64,000 nucleotides of DNA from Variovorax sp. CF079 (GCF_900101545.1 NZ_FMZU01000019.1:62001-126000); one strand, 5' to 3'; counted from the first letter of the stretch, positions 28,881 to 37,784 are shown. A program made the numbers and translations. Notes: generated from the letters alone by a model not told the origin.

Positions 28881-29951
28881 CTACTTGATCTGGCTTTCCT
28901 TGTAGTAGCCGCTGTCGACCAGTGCCTGCTTCCAGTTCGATGCGTCGACGCTGATCGGCTTGAGCAGGTAGGAGGGCACGACCTTGACGCCGTTGTTGTA
29001 GGTCTTGGTGTCGTTCACTTCCGGCGTCTTGCCCGCGAGCATCGCGTCCACCATGTTCACCGTCACCTTGGCCAGCTCGCGCGTGTCCTTGAACACGGTC
29101 GCCGTCTGCTCCTTGCGCAGGATCGACTTGACCGAGGGCACTTCGGCATCCTGCCCCGTCACCACCGGCATCGGCTGCTGGGCCGAGCCGTAGCCCACGC
29201 CCTTGAGCGAGGAGATGATGCCGATCGACAGGCCGTCATAGGGCGACAGCACCGCATCGACCCGGTCCTTGGTGTAGTAGGCCGACAGCAGGTTGTCCAT
29301 GCGCGCCTGCGCCACCGCGCCGTCCCAGCGCAGCGTGGAGACCTTGTCCATGCCCAGCTGCTTGCTGCGCACCACCAGCTTGCCGCTGTCGATGTAGGGC
29401 TTCAGCACCGACATCGCGCCGTTGTAGAAGAAGAAGGCGTTGTTGTCGTCCGGCGAGCCGCCGAAGAGCTCGATGTTGTACGGGCCCTTGCCTTCCTTCA
29501 GCTTGAGCGCCTGCTCGATGTAGCCCGCCTGCAGCACGCCGACCTGGAAGTTGTCGAAGGTCGCGTAGTAGTCGACGTTCTTCGAGCCCTTGATCAGCCG
29601 GTCGTAGGCAATCACCTTGACGCCCTTGTCGGCCGCCTTCTGCAACACGTCCGACAAGGTGCTGCCGTCGATCGCGGCGATCACCAGCACCTTGGAGCCC
29701 TTGGTCACCATGTTCTCGATCTGCGCGAGCTGGTTCGGGATGTCGTCGTCGGCGTACTGGAGATCGGTCTTGTAGCCCTTCTCCTTGAAGTACTTGACCA
29801 TGTTGGCGCCATCGGCGATCCAGCGCGCCGACGACTTGGTCGGCATCGAGATCGCGATCGGACCCTTGTCCTGGGCCTGGGCGAGCGAAGTGATGCCGAT
29901 CAGGCCCATGGCGGCGCCGGCGAGCAGGGTCTTGAGAAAAATGCGTTTCAT
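28881..29951 (-). CDS. chvE: Periplasmic multiple-sugar binding protein ChvE
   Basis: This 356-residue secreted protein has a signal peptide of about 26 residues (ending SLAQAQ) and a GGAGAT ribosome site. The mature part is the ChvE type: GPIAISMPTKSSARWIADG, YADDDIPNQLAQIENM, ELFGGSPDDNNAFFFY and VTGQDAEVPSVKSI. ChvE proteins bind L-arabinose, D-galactose, D-glucose, D-fucose and D-xylose and feed GguA/GguB. The short 24-bp gap from the YtfQ-like gene means two different binding proteins are encoded side by side. Confidence 0.93.
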   Translation of the reverse strand: MKRIFLKTLLAGAAMGLIGITSLAQAQDKGPIAISMPTKSSARWIADGANMVKYFKEKGYKTDLQYADDDIPNQLAQIENMVTKGSKVLVIAAIDGSTLSDVLQKAADKGVKVIAYDRLIKGSKNVDYYATFDNFQVGVLQAGYIEQALKLKEGKGPYNIELFGGSPDDNNAFFFYNGAMSVLKPYIDSGKLVVRSKQLGMDKVSTLRWDGAVAQARMDNLLSAYYTKDRVDAVLSPYDGLSIGIISSLKGVGYGSAQQPMPVVTGQDAEVPSVKSILRKEQTATVFKDTRELAKVTVNMVDAMLAGKTPEVNDTKTYNNGVKVVPSYLLKPISVDASNWKQALVDSGYYKESQIK

Positions 29952-29975
29952 TGGGATATCTCCTTCGTTGTGCGC

Positions 29976-30944
29976 TCAGTATTTGCGCTTGGGGAATTCG
30001 GTCTTGGCTACTTCCATCGGGAAGATCCCCTCCTCGGTCACGATGCGCTTCGGAATCGTCTTGCCGGCCTTGATGTCCTTCACGGCCGTCATCAGTTGCG
30101 GACCCAGGAGCGGGCTGCATTCGACCGACACGTTGAGCTTGCCGGCCATCATGGCCTCGAAGGCGCCCTTGACCGCGTCGATCGAGATGATCGTGATGTC
30201 CTTGGCCGGCTTCAGGCCCGCTTCCTCGATGGCCTGGATCGCGCCGATCGCCATGTCGTCGTTGTGCGCATAGAGCACGTTGATCTTCTTGCCCTCGGCC
30301 TTGAGGAAGGCTTCCATCACTTCCTTGCCCTTGGCGCGCGTGAAGTCGCCGGTCTGCGAGCGGATGATCTTGAACTTCGGGTCGGCCTTGATGATTTCCT
30401 CGAAACCCTTCTTGCGGTCGATCGCCGGCGCCGAGCCCACGGTGCCCTGTAACTCGACGATGTTGACCTCGCCCTTCTGGTCCTTCATCTTCTCGACCAT
30501 CCAGCGCCCGGCCTTGCGGCCTTCCTCGACGAAGTCGGAGCCCATGAAGGTGACGTAGAGCGAGTCGTCCTTGGTGTTGACGGAGCGGTCGGTCAGCACC
30601 ACCGGGATCTTGGCGGCCTTGGCTTCGCGCAGCACCGTCTCCCAGCCCGACTCGACCACCGGCGAGAACGCGATGACGTCGACCTTCTGCGCGATGTAGG
30701 AGCGGATCGCCTTGATCTGGTTCTCCTGCTTCTGCTGCCCGTCGGAGAACTTGAGCTCGATGCCGGACTCCTTGGCGGCCGACTTGATCGACTCGGTGTT
30801 GGCGGTGCGCCACTCGCTTTCGGCGCCGACCTGGGCGAAGCCGAGAACGATCTTCTTCTGCGCCAGCGCCGTGCCCGGCAGCAGCGAAGCCAGCGAGGCG
30901 GCTGCGAGAGCAAGGGTGGTGAGCGTGCGACGGTTCAGTTTCAT
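29976..30944 (-). CDS. ytfQ: Periplasmic furanose-type sugar binding protein (YtfQ-like)
   Basis: This 322-residue secreted protein has a signal peptide (MKLNRRTLTTLALAAASLASLLPGTALA region) and an AGGAGA site before ATG 30944. The mature part matches YtfQ, the galactofuranose-binding protein of E. coli (GFAQVGAESEWRTANTESI, FSPVVESGWETVLREAK, GSDFVEEGRKAG). In this locus an arabinofuranose or galactofuranose ligand is plausible. Its transporter partners YtfR, YtfT and YjfF follow only after the chvE-gguA-gguB block. Confidence 0.88.
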   Translation of the reverse strand: MKLNRRTLTTLALAAASLASLLPGTALAQKKIVLGFAQVGAESEWRTANTESIKSAAKESGIELKFSDGQQKQENQIKAIRSYIAQKVDVIAFSPVVESGWETVLREAKAAKIPVVLTDRSVNTKDDSLYVTFMGSDFVEEGRKAGRWMVEKMKDQKGEVNIVELQGTVGSAPAIDRKKGFEEIIKADPKFKIIRSQTGDFTRAKGKEVMEAFLKAEGKKINVLYAHNDDMAIGAIQAIEEAGLKPAKDITIISIDAVKGAFEAMMAGKLNVSVECSPLLGPQLMTAVKDIKAGKTIPKRIVTEEGIFPMEVAKTEFPKRKY

Positions 30945-31000
30945 GGTCTGTCTCCTGTGGTTGTCGTGGTGAAAAAACTTGAGGCCCCGGGGTGCGTGCG

Positions 31001-32452
31001 TCAGGCCATCACGTACCCCGTCTTGACCGTGGTGTAGAACTCGGCCGCGTAGCGCCCCTGCTCCCGCGGCCCGTAGCTCGAGGCCTTGCGGCCGCCGAAG
31101 GGCACGTGGTAGTCGACGCCAGCGGTCGGCAGGTTGACCATGGTCATGCCCACCTTGGCATGGCGCTTGAAATGCATGGCGCGCTGCAGCGAGCCGGTGC
31201 AGATGCCGGCACACAGGCCGAAGGGCGTGTCGTTGGCCAGCACCAGCGCATGCTCGTAGTCGTCGGCGCGCAGCACGCAGGCGACCGGCCCGAAGATCTC
31301 CTCGCGCGCCACGCGCTGATGGGGCCGGGCCAAGAAGAGCGCCGGGCTCATGTAGTGGCCGGCGGTCGGCCGCTCCAGCAGCTCGCCGCCCCACACGTGC
31401 TCGGCGCCCTCCTCGATCGCGGCCGCGATCGAGGCCATGTTCTGCCCGAGCTGGCGGCGGTCGACCACCGGACCGATGTCGATGCCGCGCTCCAGCGCAT
31501 GCCCGACCTGGAGCGCGGCCATGCGGCGGCGCAGGCGCGCGACGAAGGCATCGTGCACCGGCGCTTCGACGATCAGCCGGCTCGACGCGGTGCAACGCTG
31601 CCCGGTCGAGAAATAGGCGCCCTGCACCGCGCAGTCGACGGCAAGCTCGAGGTCGGCGTCGGCCAGCACCACGAGCGGATTCTTGCCGCCCATCTCGAGC
31701 TGCACCTTGGCATGGCGCGCCGATGCGGCCCGCAGGATGCGCTCGCCGGTCTCGACCGAGCCGGTGAAGCTGATCGCATCGACCAGGGGGCTGTCGACGA
31801 TCGTCTGGCCGACCTCGCGGCCGCTGCCCATCACGAGGTTGAAGGTACCGGCCGGCAGCGCCGCGCGGCTGATGATCTCGCTCAAGGCCCAGCCGCAGGC
31901 CGGCACCAGTTCGGCCGGCTTGAACACCACGCTGTTGCCGTAGGCGAGTGCGGGCGCAATCTTCCAGGCGGGAATCGCGAGCGGAAAGTTCCAGGGCGCG
32001 ATCAGGCCGACCACCCCCACGGGCTCGCGCGTGACGTCGACCTGCACGCCGGGCCGCATCGAGGACATCGTTTCGCCCCCGGCGCGCAGCGCCTCGCCGG
32101 CGAAGAACTTGAAGATCTGGCCCGCGCGCGTCGCTTCGGCGATGGCCTCGGACAGGGTCTTGCCTTCCTCGCGCGCCAGCAGCACGCCGAGCTCTTCGCG
32201 GCGCGCCAGCAGCTCGCTGCCGATCTGGTCGAGCACGTCGGCGCGGCGCTGCGGCGTGGTCCGGCTCCAGTGCGGGAAGGCATCGACCGCCGCCCGGATC
32301 GCCGATTCGGTCTGGCTGCGGTCGGCGCGGGCGTACTCGGCGACCACCTCGCGCGTGTCGGACGGGTTTTCGCTCAGGCCGCTGGTCACGCCGGTCTCCC
32401 AGCGGCCGTTGATGTACTGCCTGGCGTTCTGTTGGAGGTGGCTGCGCTTCAA
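31001..32452 (-). CDS. 2-oxoglutarate semialdehyde dehydrogenase (ALDH family)
   Basis: This 483-residue NAD(P)-dependent aldehyde dehydrogenase heads the operon. Visible catalytic residues are Asn155 (PWNFP), Glu253 (LEMGGKNP) and Cys287 (GQRCTASS). The coenzyme segment FTGSVETGERI is at 229-239. In the oxidative L-arabinose pathway the final step oxidises 2-oxoglutarate semialdehyde to 2-oxoglutarate. The co-transcribed dehydratases make that the likely substrate, although sequence alone allows related semialdehydes. The promoter lies in the 88-bp AT-rich gap shared with the divergent LysR gene. Confidence 0.87.
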   Translation of the reverse strand: MKRSHLQQNARQYINGRWETGVTSGLSENPSDTREVVAEYARADRSQTESAIRAAVDAFPHWSRTTPQRRADVLDQIGSELLARREELGVLLAREEGKTLSEAIAEATRAGQIFKFFAGEALRAGGETMSSMRPGVQVDVTREPVGVVGLIAPWNFPLAIPAWKIAPALAYGNSVVFKPAELVPACGWALSEIISRAALPAGTFNLVMGSGREVGQTIVDSPLVDAISFTGSVETGERILRAASARHAKVQLEMGGKNPLVVLADADLELAVDCAVQGAYFSTGQRCTASSRLIVEAPVHDAFVARLRRRMAALQVGHALERGIDIGPVVDRRQLGQNMASIAAAIEEGAEHVWGGELLERPTAGHYMSPALFLARPHQRVAREEIFGPVACVLRADDYEHALVLANDTPFGLCAGICTGSLQRAMHFKRHAKVGMTMVNLPTAGVDYHVPFGGRKASSYGPREQGRYAAEFYTTVKTGYVMA

Positions 32453-32479
32453 GGTGCGGCGAGTTTAGGAATCACACCA

Positions 32480-32515
32480 ATATCTTTCCAATCAATATTT
32501 GGATTGAATCGATAT
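32480..32515. promoter_or_regulatory. Symmetrical AT-rich operator dyad between ALDH and LysR genes
   Basis: The divergent gap holds a spaced inverted repeat of 36 bp. ATATC (32480-32484) pairs with GATAT (32511-32515), and CAATC (32489-32493) pairs with GATTG (32502-32506). The inner arms are separated by 8 bp, with 4-bp spacers on both sides. Arm spacing is exactly symmetric. Its position in the LysR divergent promoter suggests the LysR binding site, and the half-site ATCAAT recurs at 34480-34517. The regulatory role is inferred. Confidence 0.6.
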
Positions 32516-32540
32516 CAGAAGAAGCATTCAGGAAAACCCC

Positions 32541-33500
32541 ATGACCAACTACACGCACTGGTTTATCCGTGCGCGCCTCAAGACCCGCCAGCTGCTGTTG
32601 CTCGTGGCCCTGGCCGAGGAAGGCAACATCCATCGCGCGGCCCAGGTGCTCAACATGACGCAGCCCGCGGCCTCGAAGCTGCTAAAGGATCTGGAGGACG
32701 TGCTGGAGGTCTCGCTGTTCGAGCGCCTGCCGCGCGGCATGCGGCCGACCTGGTACGGCGAGACCATGATCCGCCACGCGCGCGAAGCGCTGGCGAGCCT
32801 CAACCAGGCGCACGACGAGCTCGTCGCGCTCAAGGCCGGCAGCTTCGGCCAGGTCGGCATCGGCGCGGTCACCTCGCCCGGCCTGGTTCTGCTGCCGCCG
32901 GCGATGGCGGCCGTGAAGCGCGAGCAGCCGAACCTGCGCATCTCGCTCGATATCGAGACCAGCCCGGTGCTGTTCGAACGGCTCGAGCAGGGCAAGCTCG
33001 ACATCCTGGTCGCGCGCCTTTTCGCGGAGCACGACAAGTCGAACCTGCGCTACGAGGCGCTGGTCGAGGAGCCGGTGTGCGCGCTCGTGCGCCCCGGGCA
33101 TCCGCTGCTCGGCATGACCGGCCTCGGCCTGCGCGACCTGGTGTCCGCCGGCTGGATCGTGCCGCCCGCGGGCAGCGTGCTGCGCCACCGCTTCGACCTG
33201 ATGTTCCAGGAGGAAGGCCTCGCGCCGCCGCTCAACGTGATCGAGACCGCGGCACTGCTCTTCATCACGCGCATGCTGCAGCAGAGCGACATGGTGGCCG
33301 TGCTCGCGACCGACGTGGCCCGCTACTACGCCGCGCACGGCATCGGGGCCGTGCTGCCGGTCGACATGCCCTGCCACATGGACGCCTTCGGCCTCATCAC
33401 GCGCACCGACCGGCTGCCCTCTCCGGCGGCCAAGGTGATGATGAAGGCGTTGAAGGCGCAATGCCTGGCGGTGTACGGGCGGCGGCTGGAGGCGGATTAG
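32541..33500 (+). CDS. LysR-family regulator (GbpR-like) of the sugar locus
   Basis: This 319-residue transcription factor has an N-terminal winged helix-turn-helix (about residues 14-75; HRAAQVLNMTQPAASKLLKDLE) and a LysR substrate-binding domain (about 100-310). The beginning (THWFIRARLKTRQLLLLVAL) and overall form resemble GbpR of Agrobacterium, which regulates the chvE binding-protein gene. It is divergent from the chvE-containing operon with 88 bp between starts, the classical LysR layout. The effector is probably a pathway sugar or sugar acid (inference). Confidence 0.88.
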   Translation: MTNYTHWFIRARLKTRQLLLLVALAEEGNIHRAAQVLNMTQPAASKLLKDLEDVLEVSLFERLPRGMRPTWYGETMIRHAREALASLNQAHDELVALKAGSFGQVGIGAVTSPGLVLLPPAMAAVKREQPNLRISLDIETSPVLFERLEQGKLDILVARLFAEHDKSNLRYEALVEEPVCALVRPGHPLLGMTGLGLRDLVSAGWIVPPAGSVLRHRFDLMFQEEGLAPPLNVIETAALLFITRMLQQSDMVAVLATDVARYYAAHGIGAVLPVDMPCHMDAFGLITRTDRLPSPAAKVMMKALKAQCLAVYGRRLEAD

Positions 33501-33529
33501 TCCGGGGGGCCGAGGCGGGCGGTATTGCT

Positions 33530-33551
33530 CCCTCCCCCAATTGGGGGAGGG
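33530..33551. repeat. Perfect 22-bp GC-rich palindrome with G-rich flank
   Basis: The sequence from 33530 to 33551 is a perfect palindrome: CCCTCCCCC, then AATT, then GGGGGAGGG. It is followed by a G-rich run (to about 33571). It lies between the LysR stop and the SDR stop, so both genes converge on it. It may serve as a bidirectional terminator or be a copy of a dispersed repeat; no T-run is present. Confidence 0.6.
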
Positions 33552-33667
33552 CGGGGGTGGGGGCACCGGGCCTTCGACGCGCACGCAACCATCGAACACC
33601 CACGAGCCCGGCCCGCACCGCATGCCGAGCGCCATCCAGGGGGCGAGCGCGGCAACTTAAACGCCCC

Positions 33668-34444
33668 CTACACCCAGCCCGCGTCCACCTTGAACTCCTG
33701 CGCCGTGCACATCGCCGCATCGTCCGAGGCAAGGAACAGCACCATGCGCGCGATGTCCTGCGGCTGCAGCTTGTCGGGCAGGCACTGGTTGCGCTTGATC
33801 TCGCGCTCGCCCTCGGCGTCGAGCCAGAGCTTGATCTGGCGCTCGGTCATCACCCAACCCGGCGACACCGTGTTGATGCGGATGCGGTCCTCGCCCAGCG
33901 GCCTGGCGAGCCCGCGCGTGAGGCCGTTGACCGACGACTTCGCGATCGCATAGCAGGGGTAGGCGCCGCCCTTGCCCTGCCAGCCGGTCGAGCCGAGATT
34001 GACGATCGAGCCGAAGCCCAGGCGCCGCATGCCCGGCACCACCGACTGGATGGCGAAGAAGGCGGGCCGCTCGTTGATCGCCATGCGCTCCTCGTAGTAG
34101 GCCGGCGTCACAGATTCCAGCGTATGGCGATCGTCGCTCGCGACGTTGTTGACCAGCACCGCGAAATCGCCCAACGCCGCCGCGGCCTCGGCGATGCACG
34201 ACTGCAGCGCCGCCACGTCGCGCACGTCGCACACGCGCCACCACGGGGCGGCATGGCCCGCCTCCGCCAGTTGCCGCGCGAGCGCCTGGCTCGCGCCCTC
34301 GGCGATGTCGACGAAAGCCACGCGCGCGCCTTGTTCGACGAAGGCGCTCACCATTGCGGCGCCAATGCCGCTGCCGCCGCCGGTGACGAAAACCGGCCTT
34401 CCCTTCAGGCTCGGATAGGTGGAAAGTGCGGGGGCGGGATTCAT
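33668..34444 (-). CDS. SDR dehydrogenase, likely L-arabinose 1-dehydrogenase
   Basis: This 258-residue short-chain dehydrogenase has the Rossmann motif TGGGSGIG (21-28), NN at 99-100, Ser152 and the catalytic pair Tyr165/Lys169 (YAIAK). Asp46 after the second strand (VAFVDIAEG) suggests NAD preference. The locus otherwise lacks a sugar 1-dehydrogenase, and this gene is divergent from the lactonase gene. Oxidation of L-arabinose (or D-galactose/D-fucose) to its lactone is therefore the likely role. The substrate is inferred from context only. Confidence 0.8.
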   Translation of the reverse strand: MNPAPALSTYPSLKGRPVFVTGGGSGIGAAMVSAFVEQGARVAFVDIAEGASQALARQLAEAGHAAPWWRVCDVRDVAALQSCIAEAAAALGDFAVLVNNVASDDRHTLESVTPAYYEERMAINERPAFFAIQSVVPGMRRLGFGSIVNLGSTGWQGKGGAYPCYAIAKSSVNGLTRGLARPLGEDRIRINTVSPGWVMTERQIKLWLDAEGEREIKRNQCLPDKLQPQDIARMVLFLASDDAAMCTAQEFKVDAGWV

Positions 34445-34476
34445 CAGGTGTCTCCAAAATATGAGATTGCAATTTA

Positions 34477-34528
34477 CGTATCAATCAATACGAAAATAAT
34501 TGATTTCTAATATCAATATGCCTTGATA
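34477..34528. promoter_or_regulatory. AT-rich dyads between SDR and lactonase genes
   Basis: The 121-bp divergent gap contains two inverted repeats. CGTAT-n6-ATACG lies at 34477-34492 and TATCAA-n6-TTGATA at 34511-34528, with an extra ATTGAT at 34499-34504. The ATCAAT/ATTGAT half-site also occurs in the dyad at 32480-32515. Local base content is much more AT-rich than the surrounding genes. A shared regulator, probably the neighbouring LysR protein, is a reasonable inference. Confidence 0.55.
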
Positions 34529-34565
34529 CGATCCGCCGCGTCAAGGGACACCGCAGGAGACAAGC

Positions 34566-35477
34566 TTGAACAAGACATCCCCGCCCACGGTCCTCGAAGC
34601 CCCCCGCTGCGTCTGGCCGGCCGGCGCCACACTCGGCGAAGGCACACTGTGGTCGGTGCGCGAACAGGCGCTCTACTGGGTCGACATCCTCGAGCGCCGG
34701 CTGCATCGCTTCGACCCCGCCGGCGGCGAGCGTAAGAGTTGGGATTTCGACGAGGAGATCACGGCGCTGGCCGAGCGGGCCAACACGCCGGGCCTGATCG
34801 TCACGCTGCGCCGCGGCTTCGCGCTCTTCGATCCGGCGGCGAGCGAGGTGCCGCCCAAATACCTGCACCAGCCCGAGCCGGAACTGCCTGCCAACCGTTT
34901 CAACGATGGCAAATGCGATGCAGAAGGCCGCTTCTGGGGCGGCACTATGGACTTCGCCTGCGAGGCGCCGACCGGTGCGCTCTACCGCTTCGACCCCGAT
35001 GGCCGCTGCAGCCGCCACGACCAGGGCTTTGCCGTGACCAACGGCCCGACCTGGTCGCAGGGCGGAGGGACGATGTACTTCAACGACACCGTCACCGGCC
35101 GCATCTACGCCTACGACTTCGACATGGCCGCCGGAACGCTCGCCAACAAGCGCCAGTGGCTGCGTTTCGCGCGCGGCGACGGCCTGCCCGACGGCATGAC
35201 CACCGACGCCGCCGGCCGGCTCTGGATCGCGCACTGGGGCGGCGCCTGCGTGAGCTGCCACGACCCGGTCAGCGCCGAAGAACTCTGCCGCGTGAAGCTG
35301 CCCACCAGCCACATCACCAACTGCGCTTTCGGCGATGCGGACCTGTGCACGCTCTACATCTCGAGCGCGACCAGCGGCCTGACACCCGCGCAGCGCGAAG
35401 CCGAGCCCGAGGCCGGCGCACTGTTCGCGGTGCGCATCGACAGCCCCGGCCTGCCGGCGCCGCTGTTCGGCGGCTGA
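34566..35477 (+). CDS. SMP-30/gluconolactonase-family sugar lactonase
   Basis: This 303-residue six-bladed propeller lactonase has the expected metal ligands Glu25 (LGEGTLW), Asn159 (VTNGPTW) and Asp209 (LPDGM), plus the FNDGKCD loop (Asn113). It starts with the rare TTG codon at 34566, supported by AGGAGA six bases upstream. It would hydrolyse L-arabinono-lactone (or a similar aldonolactone) to the acid that feeds the IlvD/Edd dehydratase. It is divergent from the SDR dehydrogenase, which makes the lactone. Confidence 0.88.
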   Translation: MNKTSPPTVLEAPRCVWPAGATLGEGTLWSVREQALYWVDILERRLHRFDPAGGERKSWDFDEEITALAERANTPGLIVTLRRGFALFDPAASEVPPKYLHQPEPELPANRFNDGKCDAEGRFWGGTMDFACEAPTGALYRFDPDGRCSRHDQGFAVTNGPTWSQGGGTMYFNDTVTGRIYAYDFDMAAGTLANKRQWLRFARGDGLPDGMTTDAAGRLWIAHWGGACVSCHDPVSAEELCRVKLPTSHITNCAFGDADLCTLYISSATSGLTPAQREAEPEAGALFAVRIDSPGLPAPLFGG

Positions 35478-35484
35478 TCAGAAG

Positions 35485-36453
35485 TCAGAAGTCGGGCAGC
35501 ACGATGTCGCGCTGGCGCCGCGCCGCCCCCGGCGACACGCCGATGAAGCGCTTGAAGGAACGGCTGAAGGCCGCCTCGGACTGGTAGCCGAGCTGGCTCG
35601 CGAGTTCGACCGGCCGCGCATTCTTCTCCTGCAGCAGGGTCAGCGCGACATGCATGCGCCAGCGCGCCACGTAGTGCATCGCCGGCTCCCCGACCAGCGC
35701 CGTGAAGCGTGCCGCGAAGGCCGAGCGCGACATCGCGACCTCGGCCGCCAGCGAGGCCACCGTCCACGGCCGCGCGGGATCGCGGTGGATGAGCGAGATG
35801 GCGCGGCCGATCTGCCGGTCCTGCAGCGCGCCCAGCCATCCGGTGCGGGCCGCGGGGTCGCGCGCCATCCACGAGCGGATCGCCTGGATCACGAGGATGT
35901 CGGCCAGCCGCGTGATGATGGTTTCGCCGCCCGGCTGCATGGCATGCGCTTCGGCGGCCATGAAGCGCAGCGTGCTGCCGAGCCAGTCGGCCTCGGGCGA
36001 CGCCGAAGCATCGATGCGGATCACGCTGGGCAGCAGCTTGGCCAGCCGGTGCGCGGCCGGGTGATCGAAGCGCACCGCGCCGCAGACCAGGTGAGTGGCC
36101 GCGCCACCGCCGCCGTGCCGTAGCACCTCGTAGCGGTCGCTCTGCTGCTCGCGCGGAAGATCGAAAAGCCCGGGCGCCTCGGCGCCCGGTTCGCTCACCA
36201 GCCGATGACCCGCACCATGCGGCACCAGCGCGAAATCGCCCGGCTGCAGCAATTGCGGCTCGCTGCCCTCGACCTCGAGCCAGCAGGGGCCGGAGGTCAC
36301 GGCATGGAACATCAGGCTGTCCGCCATCGGCGGCAGCGTCAAGCCCCAGGGCGCGGTGAACTCGGAGCGGCAATAGAAGATGCCGCTCATCCGCAGGAAG
36401 TGCAGCGCCTCGCCGAGCGGATCCACGGGCACCAGGACGTCTTTGAGCTTCAT
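35485..36453 (-). CDS. AraC-family regulator with cupin-type N-terminal domain
   Basis: This 322-residue transcription factor has an N-terminal cupin-like sensor domain (about 1-190; QPGDFALVPHGAGHRL) of the Cupin_6/AraC_binding_2 type. Its C-terminal AraC DNA-binding domain (about 215-310) shows MSRSAFAARFTALVGEPAMHY and LGYQSEAAFSRSFKRFIGVSPG. ATG 36453 is chosen; ATGs at 36531 and 36591 would add an atypical extension. It is divergent from the NmrA-type oxidoreductase, its most likely target. It converges on the lactonase with a 7-bp gap. Confidence 0.87.
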   Translation of the reverse strand: MKLKDVLVPVDPLGEALHFLRMSGIFYCRSEFTAPWGLTLPPMADSLMFHAVTSGPCWLEVEGSEPQLLQPGDFALVPHGAGHRLVSEPGAEAPGLFDLPREQQSDRYEVLRHGGGGAATHLVCGAVRFDHPAAHRLAKLLPSVIRIDASASPEADWLGSTLRFMAAEAHAMQPGGETIITRLADILVIQAIRSWMARDPAARTGWLGALQDRQIGRAISLIHRDPARPWTVASLAAEVAMSRSAFAARFTALVGEPAMHYVARWRMHVALTLLQEKNARPVELASQLGYQSEAAFSRSFKRFIGVSPGAARRQRDIVLPDF

Positions 36454-36596
36454 GCGGGCAGTATGCGAAGCCTGGATGCGATCGTCCAGCTCGCCTGGAC
36501 GAATGAGCAAGAACAAGCGATCTTCAAGCATTGATAAGCCTGTTCTCGCCGACGATAGTAGACGCCATGTCAACCCCAACCCAAGGAGCAACGGAC

Positions 36597-37502
36597 ATGA
36601 GCAACACCATCCCCACCATCACCGTCATGGGCGCCACCGGCCACACCGGCGGCAAGATTGCCAGGCGTCTGCTGGCCGCCGGCGCCAAGGTGCGCGCCCT
36701 CGGCCGCAACCCGGCCAAGCTGGCCGCGCTCGAACGCGCCGGCGCCGAAGTGCTGGCGGGCGACACCTGCGACCCGACTTTTCTCGCGCAGGCCTTTCGC
36801 GGTGCCGATGCCGTCTACACGTTGCTGGCCACCGATCGCCGCGCGCCCGACTACCGGGCCCGGCAGGACCAGGAAGGCGAGGCCATCGCCGAAGCCCTGC
36901 GCGCGAGCGGCGTGCGCCATGTCGTCGCGCTCAGCAGCCTGGGCGCGGACCAGGGCGAAGGCACGGGCGTGATCGCCGGGCTGCATGCGCAGGAAGAGCG
37001 GCTGAAGCGGATCGCCGGCGTCCACCTGCTGCTGCTGCGCCCGGTCTCCTTCTTCGAGAATTTTTACGACGCGCTGGGGCAGATCAAGGAAGCGGGCCTG
37101 ATGGCGGACACCGTCGAGGCGGACATCGCCGTGCCCATGATCGCAGCCGATGACATCGCCGCGGTCGCGGCCCAGGCGCTGCTGGCGCGCGACTGGAGCG
37201 GCGTCGCCGTGCGCGAGCTGCTCGGCCAGCGCGATCTGAGCCACACCGAGGTGGCACGCATCCTCGGCGAGCGCATCGGCAAGCGGGGGCTCGCCTATGT
37301 GCAGCTCTGCGAGGCCGACATGACCGGCGCCATGGTCGATGCCGGTCTGTCGCCGAGCTTTGCCGGGCTGTACATCGAGATGACGCGCGCCTTCAACGAA
37401 GGCCGGGTCGGCCCGAGCGCGGGGCGAAACGCCGCCAACACCACGGCCACGCGCTTCGAGGACTTCGCCGAGGAGTTCGCCGGCGCCTACGCGGCAATGT
37501 AA
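36597..37502 (+). CDS. NmrA/NAD(P)H-binding oxidoreductase family protein
   Basis: This 301-residue Rossmann-fold protein begins with ITVMGATGHTGGKIARRLL (GxxGxxG nucleotide-binding loop). It matches the NmrA/YtfG-type atypical short-chain dehydrogenases, which act as quinone or redox-sensing oxidoreductases. The Tyr/Lys catalytic pair of classical SDRs is not evident. ATG 36597 has AGGAG nine bases upstream. The arrangement, divergent from an AraC-type regulator, is common for inducible stress oxidoreductases. Substrate unknown. Confidence 0.82.
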   Translation: MSNTIPTITVMGATGHTGGKIARRLLAAGAKVRALGRNPAKLAALERAGAEVLAGDTCDPTFLAQAFRGADAVYTLLATDRRAPDYRARQDQEGEAIAEALRASGVRHVVALSSLGADQGEGTGVIAGLHAQEERLKRIAGVHLLLLRPVSFFENFYDALGQIKEAGLMADTVEADIAVPMIAADDIAAVAAQALLARDWSGVAVRELLGQRDLSHTEVARILGERIGKRGLAYVQLCEADMTGAMVDAGLSPSFAGLYIEMTRAFNEGRVGPSAGRNAANTTATRFEDFAEEFAGAYAAM

Positions 37503-37523
37503 GCCGGGCTCTTCTTCGTTGCG

Positions 37524-37784
37524 CTAGCGTCGCCAGGAAGACCACCAGATGTCTGCGCTGCGAATGGTGATTTCGCTGCAGCGGCTGCCTCCCGCCAGTT
37601 GCATCGCAAGGGCGCGCAGCCGCGGCATGTGGCGTTCGAGGGTGGCCGACAGGCTCTCTTCGTCGGGCGTTGCGCCGAGCGCGATCAAGGCTTCGTTGTT
37701 CACGCGAACCGTCACCTTTCCCTGCGAGTTCTCGATCACGAAGTGATGGCCGGGAAGCTTGAGATCGGAAGAGCTGACGGGCAT
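37524..37784 (-). CDS. Small protein, possibly DUF1488-like
   Basis: This 86-residue protein starts at ATG 37784 with a good AGGAGA site. The sequence runs FVIENSQGKVTVRVNNEALIALG, a helical middle and EITIRSADIWW. The pattern of a strand-rich start, EAL, helix and terminal strand resembles DUF1488, but I hold that loosely. It is convergent with the NmrA-type gene and divergent from glgB. The frame extends further upstream (to 37937), but those codons look like shadow sequence. Confidence 0.55.
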   Translation of the reverse strand: MPVSSSDLKLPGHHFVIENSQGKVTVRVNNEALIALGATPDEESLSATLERHMPRLRALAMQLAGGSRCSEITIRSADIWWSSWRR

